A model generated the notes under the pieces. It was given only the letters and a program-made list of their open reading frames with translations. It ran no database searches and had not been told where the DNA came from. Below are positions 1 to 6,638 of a DNA stretch of 10,767 bases, in pieces; position 1 is the stretch's first letter; the number at the start of each line of letters is the position of its first letter. The translations under genes and the position numbers were made by a program. Origin of the DNA: JBCCZC01 sp039188505 (GTDB taxonomy: Bacteria > Pseudomonadota > Gammaproteobacteria > Xanthomonadales > SZUA-38); NCBI GenBank assembly GCA_039188505.1, contig JBCCZC010000181.1, positions 1 through 10,767 on the forward strand, in the 5' to 3' direction.

Positions 1-2
1 AT

Positions 3-791
3 CCGCCGACGATGGTCGAGGCGTCCTTCGAATCCCACGGCAAGAAGCTCAACGCGACGATGTACCTCGCCAACGGCGCAGGCCCGCATCCGACCTTCGT
101 CCTGCTCCACGGCTTCCCGGGCTACGAGCGCAACCTCGACCTGGCACAGGCCCTCCGGCGGGCCGGCTTCAATGTGCTGTTTCCCCACTACCGCGGCGCC
201 TGGGGTAGCGAGGGCGACTACACCTTCGGCCACGTCATCGAGGACGTCGCCAGCGCCCTGGCCTGGCTGCGACGCGAAGAGGCCAAGGCCGAGCTCCGCA
301 CAGATCCCACTCGTCTGTCGCTCGTTGGCCACTCGCTGGGCGGCTTCGGCGCGCTCATGGGCGGCGCGAACGACGCCAACGTCCTCTGCGTCGCCGCCCT
401 GTCCCCTGCCAACATGGGCCCATTCGGGCGAATGGCTGCGGCGGACGAGGGAATGGCCACCGCCTTCGCCAACAATGCGGACAACGCCGGGCCACTCAAC
501 ATCCTTTCTGGCAAGGCCGTGGTCGACGAGAACATCGCGAATGCGGACGCCTGGGATCTGACCACGCTCGGCCCGAAGCTTGCCGGCAAGGCGGTACTGC
601 TCGTCGCGGCGAGTGGCGACACGGTGCTGCCGCCGGCCGTGCACCACGACCCTGTCGCGGCCGCCTACGCGGCTCAGGATGGCCTGCGCTTCGAGCCGGC
701 GGTACTCGACGGGGATCATTCCTATTCCTGGACGCGGATCGCCCTGATGCACCGGGTCGTGAGCTGGGCGGCGACGAACTGCAGCGGGTGA
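3..791 (+). CDS. alpha/beta hydrolase (S9/dienelactone-hydrolase-like), 5' end outside window
   Basis: Serine hydrolase of the alpha/beta fold; the substrate cannot be told from sequence. Counting from the first ATG in the window (position 12, 259 residues to the stop), the oxyanion-loop motif HGFPG is at 33-37, the nucleophile elbow GHSLGG at 106-111 (Ser108), a likely acid in SGDTVLPP (Asp203) and the catalytic His in DGDHSYS (His236), in the right order and spacing for a complete catalytic domain. The frame stays open from that ATG back to the window edge, and no ribosome binding site fits in the 11 bases before it. The true start, possibly with a signal peptide, is therefore likely upstream. 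The gene is convergent with the exporter gene, with only 6 nt between the stop codons, so there is no room for a terminator. Family assignment is secure, specific function unknown. Confidence 0.88.
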   Translation, partial: PPTMVEASFESHGKKLNATMYLANGAGPHPTFVLLHGFPGYERNLDLAQALRRAGFNVLFPHYRGAWGSEGDYTFGHVIEDVASALAWLRREEAKAELRTDPTRLSLVGHSLGGFGALMGGANDANVLCVAALSPANMGPFGRMAAADEGMATAFANNADNAGPLNILSGKAVVDENIANADAWDLTTLGPKLAGKAVLLVAASGDTVLPPAVHHDPVAAAYAAQDGLRFEPAVLDGDHSYSWTRIALMHRVVSWAATNCSG

Positions 792-797
792 TCGGGA

Positions 798-1661
798 TCA
801 GGTCTGGCGACGCCCAAGGATCGTGAGGCCGACCCCGGCGAGGATCAGCAGCGACGCGAGGGCGAGCCGGAGCGTGATCGTCTCCCCGAGCCACAGCGCC
901 CCCCCGATGGCGGCCACTGCGGGCACCGTGAGCTGCGCACAGCCGGCGATGGCGACGGTCAAGCGCGGCAGAACCGCGTACCAGATCGCGTACCCCAGGC
1001 CGGAGGTGATGGCCCCGGAGAGGACGGCTAGGACGACGCCCCGGACGCTCGGTGCCTCGAAGGCGAGACCGGCCAGCAGGACCACCGCCAGCGGCCATGT
1101 CCCGATGAAGTTGCGGGCCGTGGCGGCCAGGGGATCCGAGGCACCGCGCCCGAAGAGCGTGTAGGCCCCCCAGGCGGCTCCGGCGATCGCCATGAGCAGG
1201 GCGGGCAGCAGCGGTGGCGCCGTAAGTCCGGGCGCGAGCAGCCAGGCCAGGCCGCCCAGCGCGACGAGCAGGCCGATCGCCTCGAGACCGCGCGGACGCT
1301 GCCCCTGCAGCGTGGCGACAGCCGCCATCGTCAACTGCACCATGGCAAACAGGATCAGCGCGCCCGCGGCAGCGCCCATGTTGACGTAGGCAAACGTGAA
1401 GGCGACCGCATAGACCGCGAGAGCGGCGATGCCGGGCAGGTCGGCGCGCCCTGGGCGCACCGGGTGGGCGCCCCAGAGACCGATCGCGGCAAGGGTGATG
1501 GCCCCGGAGAGCAGGCGGAGACCGGCAAAGGTCGCGGGCCCCAGGTGGCCGTCGGCAAGCGCAGCGCGGGTGAGCAGCGAATTTCCCGCGAAAGCGAGGA
1601 TCGCTAGCGTCGTCAGAACGACGGCCAGCAGGACGCCACCGCCAGCGCGTTGGGCCATCAT
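798..1661 (-). CDS. EamA/DMT-family transporter (drug/metabolite exporter)
   Basis: Inner-membrane transporter of the drug/metabolite transporter superfamily, 287 residues. About ten hydrophobic helices form two EamA repeats, the usual layout and length. The first repeat runs from about residue 10 to 140. The second, about 150-285, ends with the typical pattern of an LGE-containing loop (LWLGETITL) followed by a last helix ending in GRRQT. Family members export amino acids, metabolites or small toxic compounds; the substrate here is not predictable. The ATG overlaps the TGA of the upstream acetyltransferase (ATGA, 1658-1661) and no good Shine-Dalgarno precedes it, so translation is probably coupled. 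A second ATG follows at once (Met-Met). The pairing with an acetyltransferase might mean modification plus export of one compound, but that is inference. Confidence 0.9.
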   Translation of the reverse strand: MMAQRAGGGVLLAVVLTTLAILAFAGNSLLTRAALADGHLGPATFAGLRLLSGAITLAAIGLWGAHPVRPGRADLPGIAALAVYAVAFTFAYVNMGAAAGALILFAMVQLTMAAVATLQGQRPRGLEAIGLLVALGGLAWLLAPGLTAPPLLPALLMAIAGAAWGAYTLFGRGASDPLAATARNFIGTWPLAVVLLAGLAFEAPSVRGVVLAVLSGAITSGLGYAIWYAVLPRLTVAIAGCAQLTVPAVAAIGGALWLGETITLRLALASLLILAGVGLTILGRRQT

Positions 1662-2170
1662 CCGAGCGCCGTCGAGAAGATTCGCCCTGGCTCCGGCAGC
1701 AGCTGGAGGAGATCATCGCGCTCGACGAAGCCCAGGTGGCCCAGCAGCGCGATCGAGGCCCGATTATCCGGCGACGTGACGGCGAGGAGCTGCCGATCCG
1801 GTCGCGTTGCAGCGGCCCACCCGAGGACGGCCTCGGCGGCCTCGAAACCGAAGCCGTGACGCCGGGCCTCGGGGGCGAAGCCGAAGCCGAGGTCGGGCTC
1901 CGGGAGGTAATCACGCTGCACCAGGCCGCATACCCCCAGGGGCTCGCCGGTCTTGATGAGCTCGACCAGCCACATCCCGAAGCCGTGCTGTGCGTAGCTG
2001 GCGATATAGCTGGCCTCGAGGTAGCGCGCCGTTGCCGCTACCGTCGGCACGTTACGGTCACCGATGTGCCGCAGCCACGCCTCGTCGTTCATGAGACGGT
2101 GCATGAAGGGCGAATGGTCGACCGTCAGCGTGCGCAGGCGCAGCCGTGGCGTTTCGCAGATCAGGGCCAT
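1658..2170 (-). CDS. GNAT N-acetyltransferase, RimJ/RimL-like
   Basis: Acetyl-CoA-dependent N-acetyltransferase of the Acetyltransf_3 (RimJ/RimL) type, 170 residues from the chosen start. It opens with ETPRLRLR, the classic first strand of this subfamily. The acetyl-CoA pyrophosphate loop R-R-H-G-F-G lies at about 103-108, and SPDNRASIALLGHLGFV at about 133-149 is the usual C-terminal Asn-containing motif. I chose the ATG at 2170 because a GGAG lies 4 nt upstream (2175-2178) and the family normally begins here. An ATG at 2203 would add 11 residues but has poorly spaced ribosome binding. The gene lies 54 nt downstream of the winged-helix regulator on the same strand and overlaps the exporter start by 4 nt, so the three may be one transcript. 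Acceptor substrate unknown. Confidence 0.87.
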   Translation of the reverse strand: MALICETPRLRLRTLTVDHSPFMHRLMNDEAWLRHIGDRNVPTVAATARYLEASYIASYAQHGFGMWLVELIKTGEPLGVCGLVQRDYLPEPDLGFGFAPEARRHGFGFEAAEAVLGWAAATRPDRQLLAVTSPDNRASIALLGHLGFVERDDLLQLLPEPGRIFSTALG

Positions 2171-2224
2171 GGTGCTCCAGGTTCGGACTCCGCGCCCGAG
2201 CATACCTTGCGCGGGCGAGGGGCC

Positions 2225-4270
2225 TCAGCGGCACTCGAAATCGTCTGTCCCGACCGGTTCACAGAAGTCGTTCCAGCCGAATTCCCGGAAATAATCCACC
2301 AGTCCGATCTCATCAAGAATCTGCTTGAACTCGGGCCGACGTCGCACCGGGGCGTTGTGCGGCATCCACAGGGCCCAGCCGTCCGGATTCTCCTGGAGCA
2401 AGGCAACCGCCAGGTCGACCTCGCCCAGATGGGCCGCCCAGGCCTGGCGAAAGAAGAGCGAGTGCTCGGCCCCCTCCTCCCGCAGCCAGTTGAGCGCGGC
2501 AGCCGCGTCGCCCCGACGCTCCGCCATCGCCCTGTTCACGGGGTCATCGGCGAGGGAAAGCCATCGCTCCAGAACCGTTGGATCCGGGTTCCCGAAGGCG
2601 TTGTGGGTCCCCTCCCCGGGATTGCCGGTCTGCTCTAACAACCACGCTGCGCCCTCATCCGCCGCATCGTGCTGGCCGGCCATCGCTTGTCCGTGCTGGA
2701 GATAGAGGCGATACACGAAGGCGAGCGGATCCCGGATGACCCCGCGCCTGGCAAGACTGAGAAGCGCATCTGTCCGGCCGGTTTTGGCGAGGAACTCGAG
2801 GTGTGGCCCCTCGCCCAGTGCGTTGCCGCTGATATCGTCGAAACGATCGATGGCGCGCTGGGCATCGGACCACTGCCCCATGTTCACGTGGTGAAACACG
2901 GCGAGCCCCAGGACGCCGATAGATCGGGATTCGTCGGCCCGCGCCCGCTCGAAGTACTCCACCGACCGTTCGCGCCAGTCCGGATCGAGGCCCTCCCGGA
3001 CCTGCATGTGGATGTGCGCCAGCTGGGCCCACGCGAGCGAATAATCCGGGTCCAGCTCCGTCGCGGCGAGCGTCAGTTCGACCGAGCGCCGAAGGTCGCC
3101 CTGGTCGGCGACCTCCATGGCCTGATTGAACAGCTGCCAGGCCTCCACGTTCATGGTGTCGTGGGGGTTGTCGATACCGCCGACCTGAAGCCTGATCGCG
3201 AACGCGTCCGCGATCGCCCGCCCGATCTCGTCCTGCACGGCAAACAGCTCGTCGAACTGCCGGTCGAAGCGCTCGGACCACAGCTGAAAACCCGAGTCGA
3301 CATCCAGAAGCTCTGCCGTCACTCGAAGCTGGTCCCCCGACCGGCGGACGCTGCCCTCGACGATATGGTCCACGCCGAGAATCTCCCCGATCTCACGGAG
3401 CTCCAGCTCGTGGTCGCGGAATGCGAACGACGAGGTGCGCCCGCTGACGCGCAGGCCGTCGAGGCCACCCAGGACCGTGATGATCTCCTGGGTCAACCCA
3501 TCGGCCAGGAACGCCTGATCGGCATTCTCGCTGAGGTCGGCAAAGGGCAGCACGGCGATGGTCTTGGCCGTCGAGTCGTCGATCGGCGGCCGATCCGGTG
3601 GGCGATCCTGGATCCCGTACAGGACCGCCGCGGCCAGCAGGGCAAGGGCGACCACGATGACGAATGCCCGCTCATTGGTCCTCCGCGGCGCCGTGGGCAA
3701 GCGAGCGGCATCGGCCGGCGTCGGCGTTGCAACGAGTCGAAAGCCGCGCTTCGGAATGGTCTCGATGAAGCGCGGGTTCTTGGCCGAATCGCCGAACGCC
3801 CGCCGCAGATCGACGATCCCCTGAGTGAGGGTGTCGTCGGTGACCGCCGCGCCGGGCCAGACGGCGTCGAAGAGCGCATCGCGTGTCACCACCTGGCCGG
3901 CGTGGGCCGCGAGCCTCTGGAGGATCGCCATCGACTTCGGCTTGAGCCGCGTTCGGTCAGTACCGCGAGCAATCTCCCCGGCGCTGGGTCGGACCAGCCA
4001 CTCCCCGAGGTAGAAATCGCCCTCGGCGGGCGGGGTCGGACCACCGGCGCTGCCTATCGCCGAACTTCCTCCGGGAAGCATCCCTGCGAGGGAGACCGCA
4101 ACGAAGAAACCGACGACGGTCGCCACGATGACCGTTCGCATGACCCAGGCGGGCGCGCCGAAGCTCTCGGTCGTGATGTCCAGGATCTGGATGACCACCC
4201 AGCCGACGACGGCGTAGGCAATGGCTACTCGGAAGACCCGTCGCTGCTTGAGTTCTTCGATCAGGCTCAC
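2225..4270 (-). CDS. membrane-anchored winged-helix regulator with TolB-like and TPR domains
   Basis: CadC/ToxR-like membrane regulator of 681 residues from a GTG start. Order: short basic N-terminus (LKQRR); two hydrophobic helices (about 13-30 and 44-64); winged helix of the OmpR/PhoB C-terminal type (about 85-180, with the recognition region DDTLTQGIVDLRRAFG and the wing FIETIPKRGFRLV); a third hydrophobic helix (about 202-219); a TolB/FlgO-like domain (about 235-355, from IAVLPFADLS to QLWSERFDR); then an Ala/Leu-rich helical region to the C-terminus that fits TPR repeats. An even number of helices before the winged helix leaves it in the cytoplasm and the TolB/TPR part in the periplasm. 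I prefer the GTG at 4270 because an AGGA lies 9 nt upstream (4280-4283) and relatives begin near SLIEEL. A TTG at 4330 would add 20 residues. Target genes unknown; the following GNAT and exporter genes are candidates. Confidence 0.87.
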   Translation of the reverse strand: MSLIEELKQRRVFRVAIAYAVVGWVVIQILDITTESFGAPAWVMRTVIVATVVGFFVAVSLAGMLPGGSSAIGSAGGPTPPAEGDFYLGEWLVRPSAGEIARGTDRTRLKPKSMAILQRLAAHAGQVVTRDALFDAVWPGAAVTDDTLTQGIVDLRRAFGDSAKNPRFIETIPKRGFRLVATPTPADAARLPTAPRRTNERAFVIVVALALLAAAVLYGIQDRPPDRPPIDDSTAKTIAVLPFADLSENADQAFLADGLTQEIITVLGGLDGLRVSGRTSSFAFRDHELELREIGEILGVDHIVEGSVRRSGDQLRVTAELLDVDSGFQLWSERFDRQFDELFAVQDEIGRAIADAFAIRLQVGGIDNPHDTMNVEAWQLFNQAMEVADQGDLRRSVELTLAATELDPDYSLAWAQLAHIHMQVREGLDPDWRERSVEYFERARADESRSIGVLGLAVFHHVNMGQWSDAQRAIDRFDDISGNALGEGPHLEFLAKTGRTDALLSLARRGVIRDPLAFVYRLYLQHGQAMAGQHDAADEGAAWLLEQTGNPGEGTHNAFGNPDPTVLERWLSLADDPVNRAMAERRGDAAAALNWLREEGAEHSLFFRQAWAAHLGEVDLAVALLQENPDGWALWMPHNAPVRRRPEFKQILDEIGLVDYFREFGWNDFCEPVGTDDFECR

Positions 4271-4539
4271 GGCGCGCCGTCCTGGCTGGCTGGGATCCGC
4301 CGAAGGTAGCACAGGCGTCCGGTCCGGCAACCTGCGAAGGTCACGCGACCGGCATCCCGCCGCGATCGATGACCGATGACCCCGCCCCCAGCCCGGCCCG
4401 GCGGTGGACCGGAAGCCCTTCTAACCCTTTGATCCAAAGAGCTTTCGCATCCGTTTCGGACTTCGTTCGCACGCCCTTCGTGTGTTCCGTCGGTGACCCA
4501 AGCAGGTTGGAGCCGCACCCCACGCAAACGGAGGTCACC
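4271..4539. promoter_or_regulatory. divergent intergenic region between the TPR regulator and the lipoprotein
   Basis: About 270 bases with no supported gene. It must hold the promoters of both flanking genes, but I find no convincing -35/-10 pair. Visible elements are a tandem 7-bp repeat GATGACC at 4368-4381, a short dyad CTTTG-3-CAAAG at 4427-4439, a small hairpin CGCACG-5-CGTGTG (one G-U pair) at 4468-4484, and an 8-bp inverted repeat ending on the lipoprotein start codon. A plus-strand frame is open from 4369, but its first 57 codons look non-coding and the strong ribosome binding site lies at 4530. Confidence 0.4.
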
Positions 4540-4540
4540 G
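4491..4540 (+). promoter_or_regulatory. leader inverted repeat covering the lipoprotein ribosome binding site
   Basis: CGGTGACC (4491-4498) and GGTCACCG (4533-4540) are perfect 8-bp complements separated by 34 nt. The second arm includes the last two bases of the Shine-Dalgarno GGAGG (4530-4534), the 5-nt spacer and the first base of the GTG start codon. If the helix forms in the mRNA it would hide the start site. Whether it is used for control is inference. Confidence 0.35.
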
Positions 4541-4815
4541 TGCTGAAGAGACATCACCCATGGATCGCACTCGCATTCGCCTGCTGCGTCGTCGGCTGCG
4601 CCGCTGGACCCACGATCCCTGGCGGCGGCGGCGCCGGGCTCGCCGCGGAGCAGAACCGGGATGTCCGCGCCCTGCTCGACCACCAGCACCGCGCGCAGTT
4701 CCTCGCCGACCGGCGGCGGTGCCTGGCCCGGGGCGGACGGATCGTGATCCAGGCAAGCAGCTCGCTGGGTCGCCAGTCCATTCCCAAGCGCGGCGATCGC
4801 TACCTCTGCACCTGA
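4540..4815 (+). CDS. small lipoprotein, function unknown
   Basis: A 91-residue predicted lipoprotein starting at GTG. The start is fixed by GGAGG at 4530-4534, 5 nt upstream, and by the signal peptide that follows at once: basic LKRHH, hydrophobic core, and lipobox V-V-G-C with the lipidated Cys at residue 20. After it come a Gly-rich linker (PGGGGAG) and an Arg-rich region of about 60 residues with two Cys (RRCLARGG and the C-terminal YLCT), which could form a disulfide in the periplasm. There is no Asp at +2 after the Cys (it is Ala), so by the usual rule it would go to the outer membrane. The gene lies 43 nt before the UrcA-like gene and is probably cotranscribed with it. I do not recognise the mature domain. 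Confidence 0.75.
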   Translation: MLKRHHPWIALAFACCVVGCAAGPTIPGGGGAGLAAEQNRDVRALLDHQHRAQFLADRRRCLARGGRIVIQASSSLGRQSIPKRGDRYLCT

Positions 4816-4858
4816 TCTCACGACCGAGAACGACATTCATTCCACGAGGAGAGAAACC

Positions 4859-5188
4859 ATGCTGAATCGACCACTGGCCCTGCTGACGCTCTGCCTGGCA
4901 CTGCAACCCACCGAGGGACGGGCGGCGCCCTACGTCGAGCCCAGGCCCGTCAAGCTCACCGTCCCTGCGACGCTCAGCGCCCAGGAAGCCTACGAACGCA
5001 TCGAGACCGCGGGCCGTCGCGCCTGCCGAACGCCGGCGCTCTACACGTTCCGGCGGCGCGCCCTCGAACGAGTCTGCCTGGAGGCGTTCATCAACGACGC
5101 GGTGATTCTGCTTGCCAGACCGGCACTTACACAGCTCCACGAGGCGCGGCAGGAAGCGGCGGCAAGCGAAGGGGTTGCCGCAAGGTAG
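4859..5188 (+). CDS. UrcA-like small secreted protein
   Basis: A 109-residue protein with an N-terminal signal peptide (LNRPLALLTLCLALQ, likely cut near GRAA at 20-23). The mature part resembles the UrcA family: a helix with RRAC (Cys56), a second Cys about 17 residues later in ERVC (Cys73), then an Ala-rich helix and the end motif RPALTQLHE. UrcA proteins are short periplasmic or secreted proteins of unknown role with this two-Cys pattern and an 'SPxLxxLH'-like end. The start is well supported by AGGAG with 7-nt spacing. A strong hairpin follows the TAG stop by 8 nt. The protein differs from typical members in a longer charged C-terminal tail (EARQEAAASEGVAAR). The family call comes from pattern memory and is moderately sure. 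Confidence 0.7.
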   Translation: MLNRPLALLTLCLALQPTEGRAAPYVEPRPVKLTVPATLSAQEAYERIETAGRRACRTPALYTFRRRALERVCLEAFINDAVILLARPALTQLHEARQEAAASEGVAAR

Positions 5189-5196
5189 GATCGACC

Positions 5197-5224
5197 GGCC
5201 CGCGGCGAGCTCTTGCCGCGGGCC
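5197..5224 (+). terminator. strong GC hairpin after the UrcA-like gene
   Basis: A perfect 10-bp stem, GGCCCGCGGC (5197-5206) with GCCGCGGGCC (5215-5224), and an 8-nt loop, 8 nt after the UrcA-like stop codon. No T-run follows on the plus strand, so it is a terminator-like or 3'-end-stabilising hairpin rather than a classical intrinsic terminator. Confidence 0.65.
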
Positions 5225-5478
5225 CGACCTGCCTACGGGACGTCGACCCGGTGACCATGGAAAGCCGCGCGTCGCCTCCATGAGTGCGGTGCCCAAGCAC
5301 GGCCTGCCCCCGGTCTGCAGTCATAACTCGGCGCTGCTGCCTGGCCCCCATTCCGCATCAGGGCACCGCACCAGGTGTAAGGCGTCTGCGACTCGCCTGT
5401 CGTCTGGACCCCGGCTGCCGGTCCGGACACCCGATCGGCGCAGCGGCCTGGACCGACCACCGCGTCGCAGGCCAGGGA
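5225..5478. other. non-coding stretch between converging genes
   Basis: About 250 bases with no supportable gene on either strand: the open frames here are short or run into the neighbouring genes out of frame and lack ribosome binding sites. Its one clear structure is the 11-bp inverted repeat at 5284-5371. I see no T-rich intrinsic terminator for the minus-strand operon that ends at 5479. Confidence 0.5.
5284..5371. repeat. 11-bp perfect inverted repeat enclosing 66 nt
   Basis: GTGCGGTGCCC (5284-5294) and GGGCACCGCAC (5361-5371) are exact complements. The enclosed 66 nt contain two related C-rich runs, CTGCCCCC and CTGGCCCCC. No target-site duplication or transposase is seen at the edges. 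It could be a small structured RNA, a short palindromic repeat element or a convergent terminator. Confidence 0.55.
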
Positions 5479-5877
5479 TCAGCGCGCGTTCTGCAGTTTC
5501 AGGCGCGAGGCCAGGGCGTGTGCCAGCGTCATGTAAAGGCGCAGCGCGAGTTCGGGATCGGTTTGCACGAGCTCGCGGAGACGCTCGGCCGATACCTGCA
5601 GTACCCGCATGGCCGTCATCGCTACCACCGACGCACTACTGCCCTCATCGAGCAGAAAGGACATCTCGCCGAAGTGTTCGCCAGGACCGAGCTGGGCGAG
5701 GACCTCGTCGTGGAACAGCAGCTTGAAGTCCACCTCGGCGTACCCGTCGAGAATCCAGAACACGTCGGTCGTCGCGGTCGCCTGGTCGATCAGTCGGTCG
5801 CCTTTCTCGCAGGTGCGAATGGTTCCGAGTGCACCGAGAACCTCGAAGTCGGCCTCGGTCAGATGGTTCCAGGTCAT
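5479..5877 (-). CDS. stand-alone cyclic nucleotide-binding-fold protein
   Basis: A 132-residue single-domain protein with the CRP/PKA-R beta-barrel fold (cNMP_binding) and no DNA-binding or kinase domain. The barrel is recognisable from GDRLIDQ through WILDGYAEVDF to the phosphate-binding cassette beginning GPGEHFGEMSFLLDE (64-78), followed by a C-terminal helix (SAERLRELVQTDPELALRLY). The cassette keeps the Gly and Glu of FGE (69-71), but where cAMP binders have the phosphate-contacting Arg it reads GSSAS (79-83). Canonical cAMP binding is therefore doubtful. The start is sure: ATG overlaps the upstream TGA (ATGA, 5874-5877) and GGAGGG lies 9 nt upstream. It is the last gene of a three-gene operon. 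It could act as a regulatory partner of the protein encoded just before it. Confidence 0.88.
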   Translation of the reverse strand: MTWNHLTEADFEVLGALGTIRTCEKGDRLIDQATATTDVFWILDGYAEVDFKLLFHDEVLAQLGPGEHFGEMSFLLDEGSSASVVAMTAMRVLQVSAERLRELVQTDPELALRLYMTLAHALASRLKLQNAR

Positions 5878-6638
5878 GGTCCCCGTCCCTCCAGAAGCGT
5901 TGCCTCGCAGATCGATCGCACATCATGCGACTGTCCGAGCCTCTCGAGCGACAGGTACAGCGTGATCAGGTAGAAACCCACGAAGACGAAGTCGCTACGT
6001 AAGCGATAGTCGTGCGCGACGAAGAACTCGAACAGCTCGTCGAAGGAGTGCTTGAAGTCGTCGATCGCGAAGCGTTGATCGTGCTGCTTCACGCCGAAAT
6101 GGGCCTCCAGCAGCGCCTTCAGCTCCTCCTCTGCCGCGCCGCCCAGGCCGTCCCGGAGAACGCCCATCTGGCGCAGCGCTCGATCGAAGGCCGCCTCGTC
6201 CGAGCCGTAGAAGGACCGGTACAGAGCGAGCATGCCTTGCCGGAAACCGGGATCGAGACGAATCCAGAGTCCGTTCGGTGCGAACTGAAGCCGCTCCTCG
6301 TCGTGGCCCAGCCGCGCGATCCGGAGATCCAAGAAGAGACCTTCCTCGACGAGCAGCTGGCCGAAATAGAGGCGCAGCAGCGCGTCCCCGACGTGTCGAC
6401 GCGAGGCGTCATCGAGTTCCTCGAGATCACCTTCCAGGACCTGAACGATCGCCACTTCCGGCACGGTCTCCGCGACCCGCTCGCCCAGCCTCCTCACCCC
6501 GCGTCGGCTCACGTATTGCCAGGAGATGCCGCGGAGGCTACGCATCATGGGCGCCCACTCGACCGCGTCCCAGCCGCGCAGCGGCACGAAGCGCACGAGC
6601 TGACGCAGGTCCTCGGGCACAAAACCGGGTAGCTTCAT
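5874..6638 (-). CDS. possible ABC1/UbiB-like pseudokinase remnant
   Basis: A 254-residue protein that I cannot assign with certainty. From about residue 58 on, its pattern follows the ABC1/UbiB (AarF) atypical kinase family: PEVAIVQVLEGD (60-71) for the 'P-V-x-E-LEG' hinge, LLRLYFGQLLVEEGLF (87-102) for the helix before the catalytic loop, RLQFAPNGLWIRLDPGFR (116-133) for the strand and activation segment, and a C-terminal helical pair ending FYLITLYLSLERLG (222-235). At the position of the catalytic HxDPHPGN loop it reads LDLRIARLG, and the DFG position reads APNG, so key catalytic residues are gone. The N-lobe with the KxGQ motif is also absent; ABC1 proteins usually have about 450-550 residues. 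ATG overlaps the YbaN TGA, with GGAAGG 6 nt upstream. No clear membrane span except perhaps 217-231. Alternative: an unrelated all-helical family. Confidence 0.8.
   Translation of the reverse strand: MKLPGFVPEDLRQLVRFVPLRGWDAVEWAPMMRSLRGISWQYVSRRGVRRLGERVAETVPEVAIVQVLEGDLEELDDASRRHVGDALLRLYFGQLLVEEGLFLDLRIARLGHDEERLQFAPNGLWIRLDPGFRQGMLALYRSFYGSDEAAFDRALRQMGVLRDGLGGAAEEELKALLEAHFGVKQHDQRFAIDDFKHSFDELFEFFVAHDYRLRSDFVFVGFYLITLYLSLERLGQSHDVRSICEATLLEGRGP

Noticed and set aside
496..1914. Long minus-strand open frame (472 codons) spanning parts of the hydrolase, exporter and acetyltransferase genes
   Set aside because: It crosses three real genes in the wrong frame and its product is an Arg/Ser/Pro-rich string with no domain.
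2193..2217. CGCCCG/CGGGCG hairpin between the regulator and acetyltransferase genes
   Set aside because: A 6-bp stem with a 13-nt loop and no T-run is too weak in GC-rich DNA to call a terminator.
1736..2638. Plus-strand open frame (300 codons) opposite the acetyltransferase and the end of the regulator gene
   Set aside because: It conflicts with two convincing minus-strand genes and shows no domain or ribosome binding site.
2669..4309. Long plus-strand open frame (546 codons) opposite the TPR regulator
   Set aside because: It is antisense to a gene with clear domains, its translation is rich in Arg, Gly and Pro with no recognisable domain, and such frames are expected opposite GC-rich genes.
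4427..4439. CTTTG-3-CAAAG dyad as a promoter or operator
   Set aside because: The 5-bp arms are short, and no -35/-10 pair fits around it on either strand; kept only as a note in the intergenic entry.
4369..4539. N-terminal extension of the lipoprotein reading frame to an ATG at 4369
   Set aside because: The extension would bury the signal peptide and lipobox inside the protein, while GTG 4540 has GGAGG at ideal spacing.
4535..5296. Minus-strand open frame (253 codons) opposite the two small exported proteins
   Set aside because: Its Arg/Gly-rich product has no domain; the plus-strand genes have signal peptides, strong ribosome sites and a 3' hairpin.
5284..5371. Integron attC-like or transposon end reading of the inverted repeat
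   Set aside because: No GTTRRRY/RYYYAAC core sites, no transposase or integrase nearby and no target duplication.
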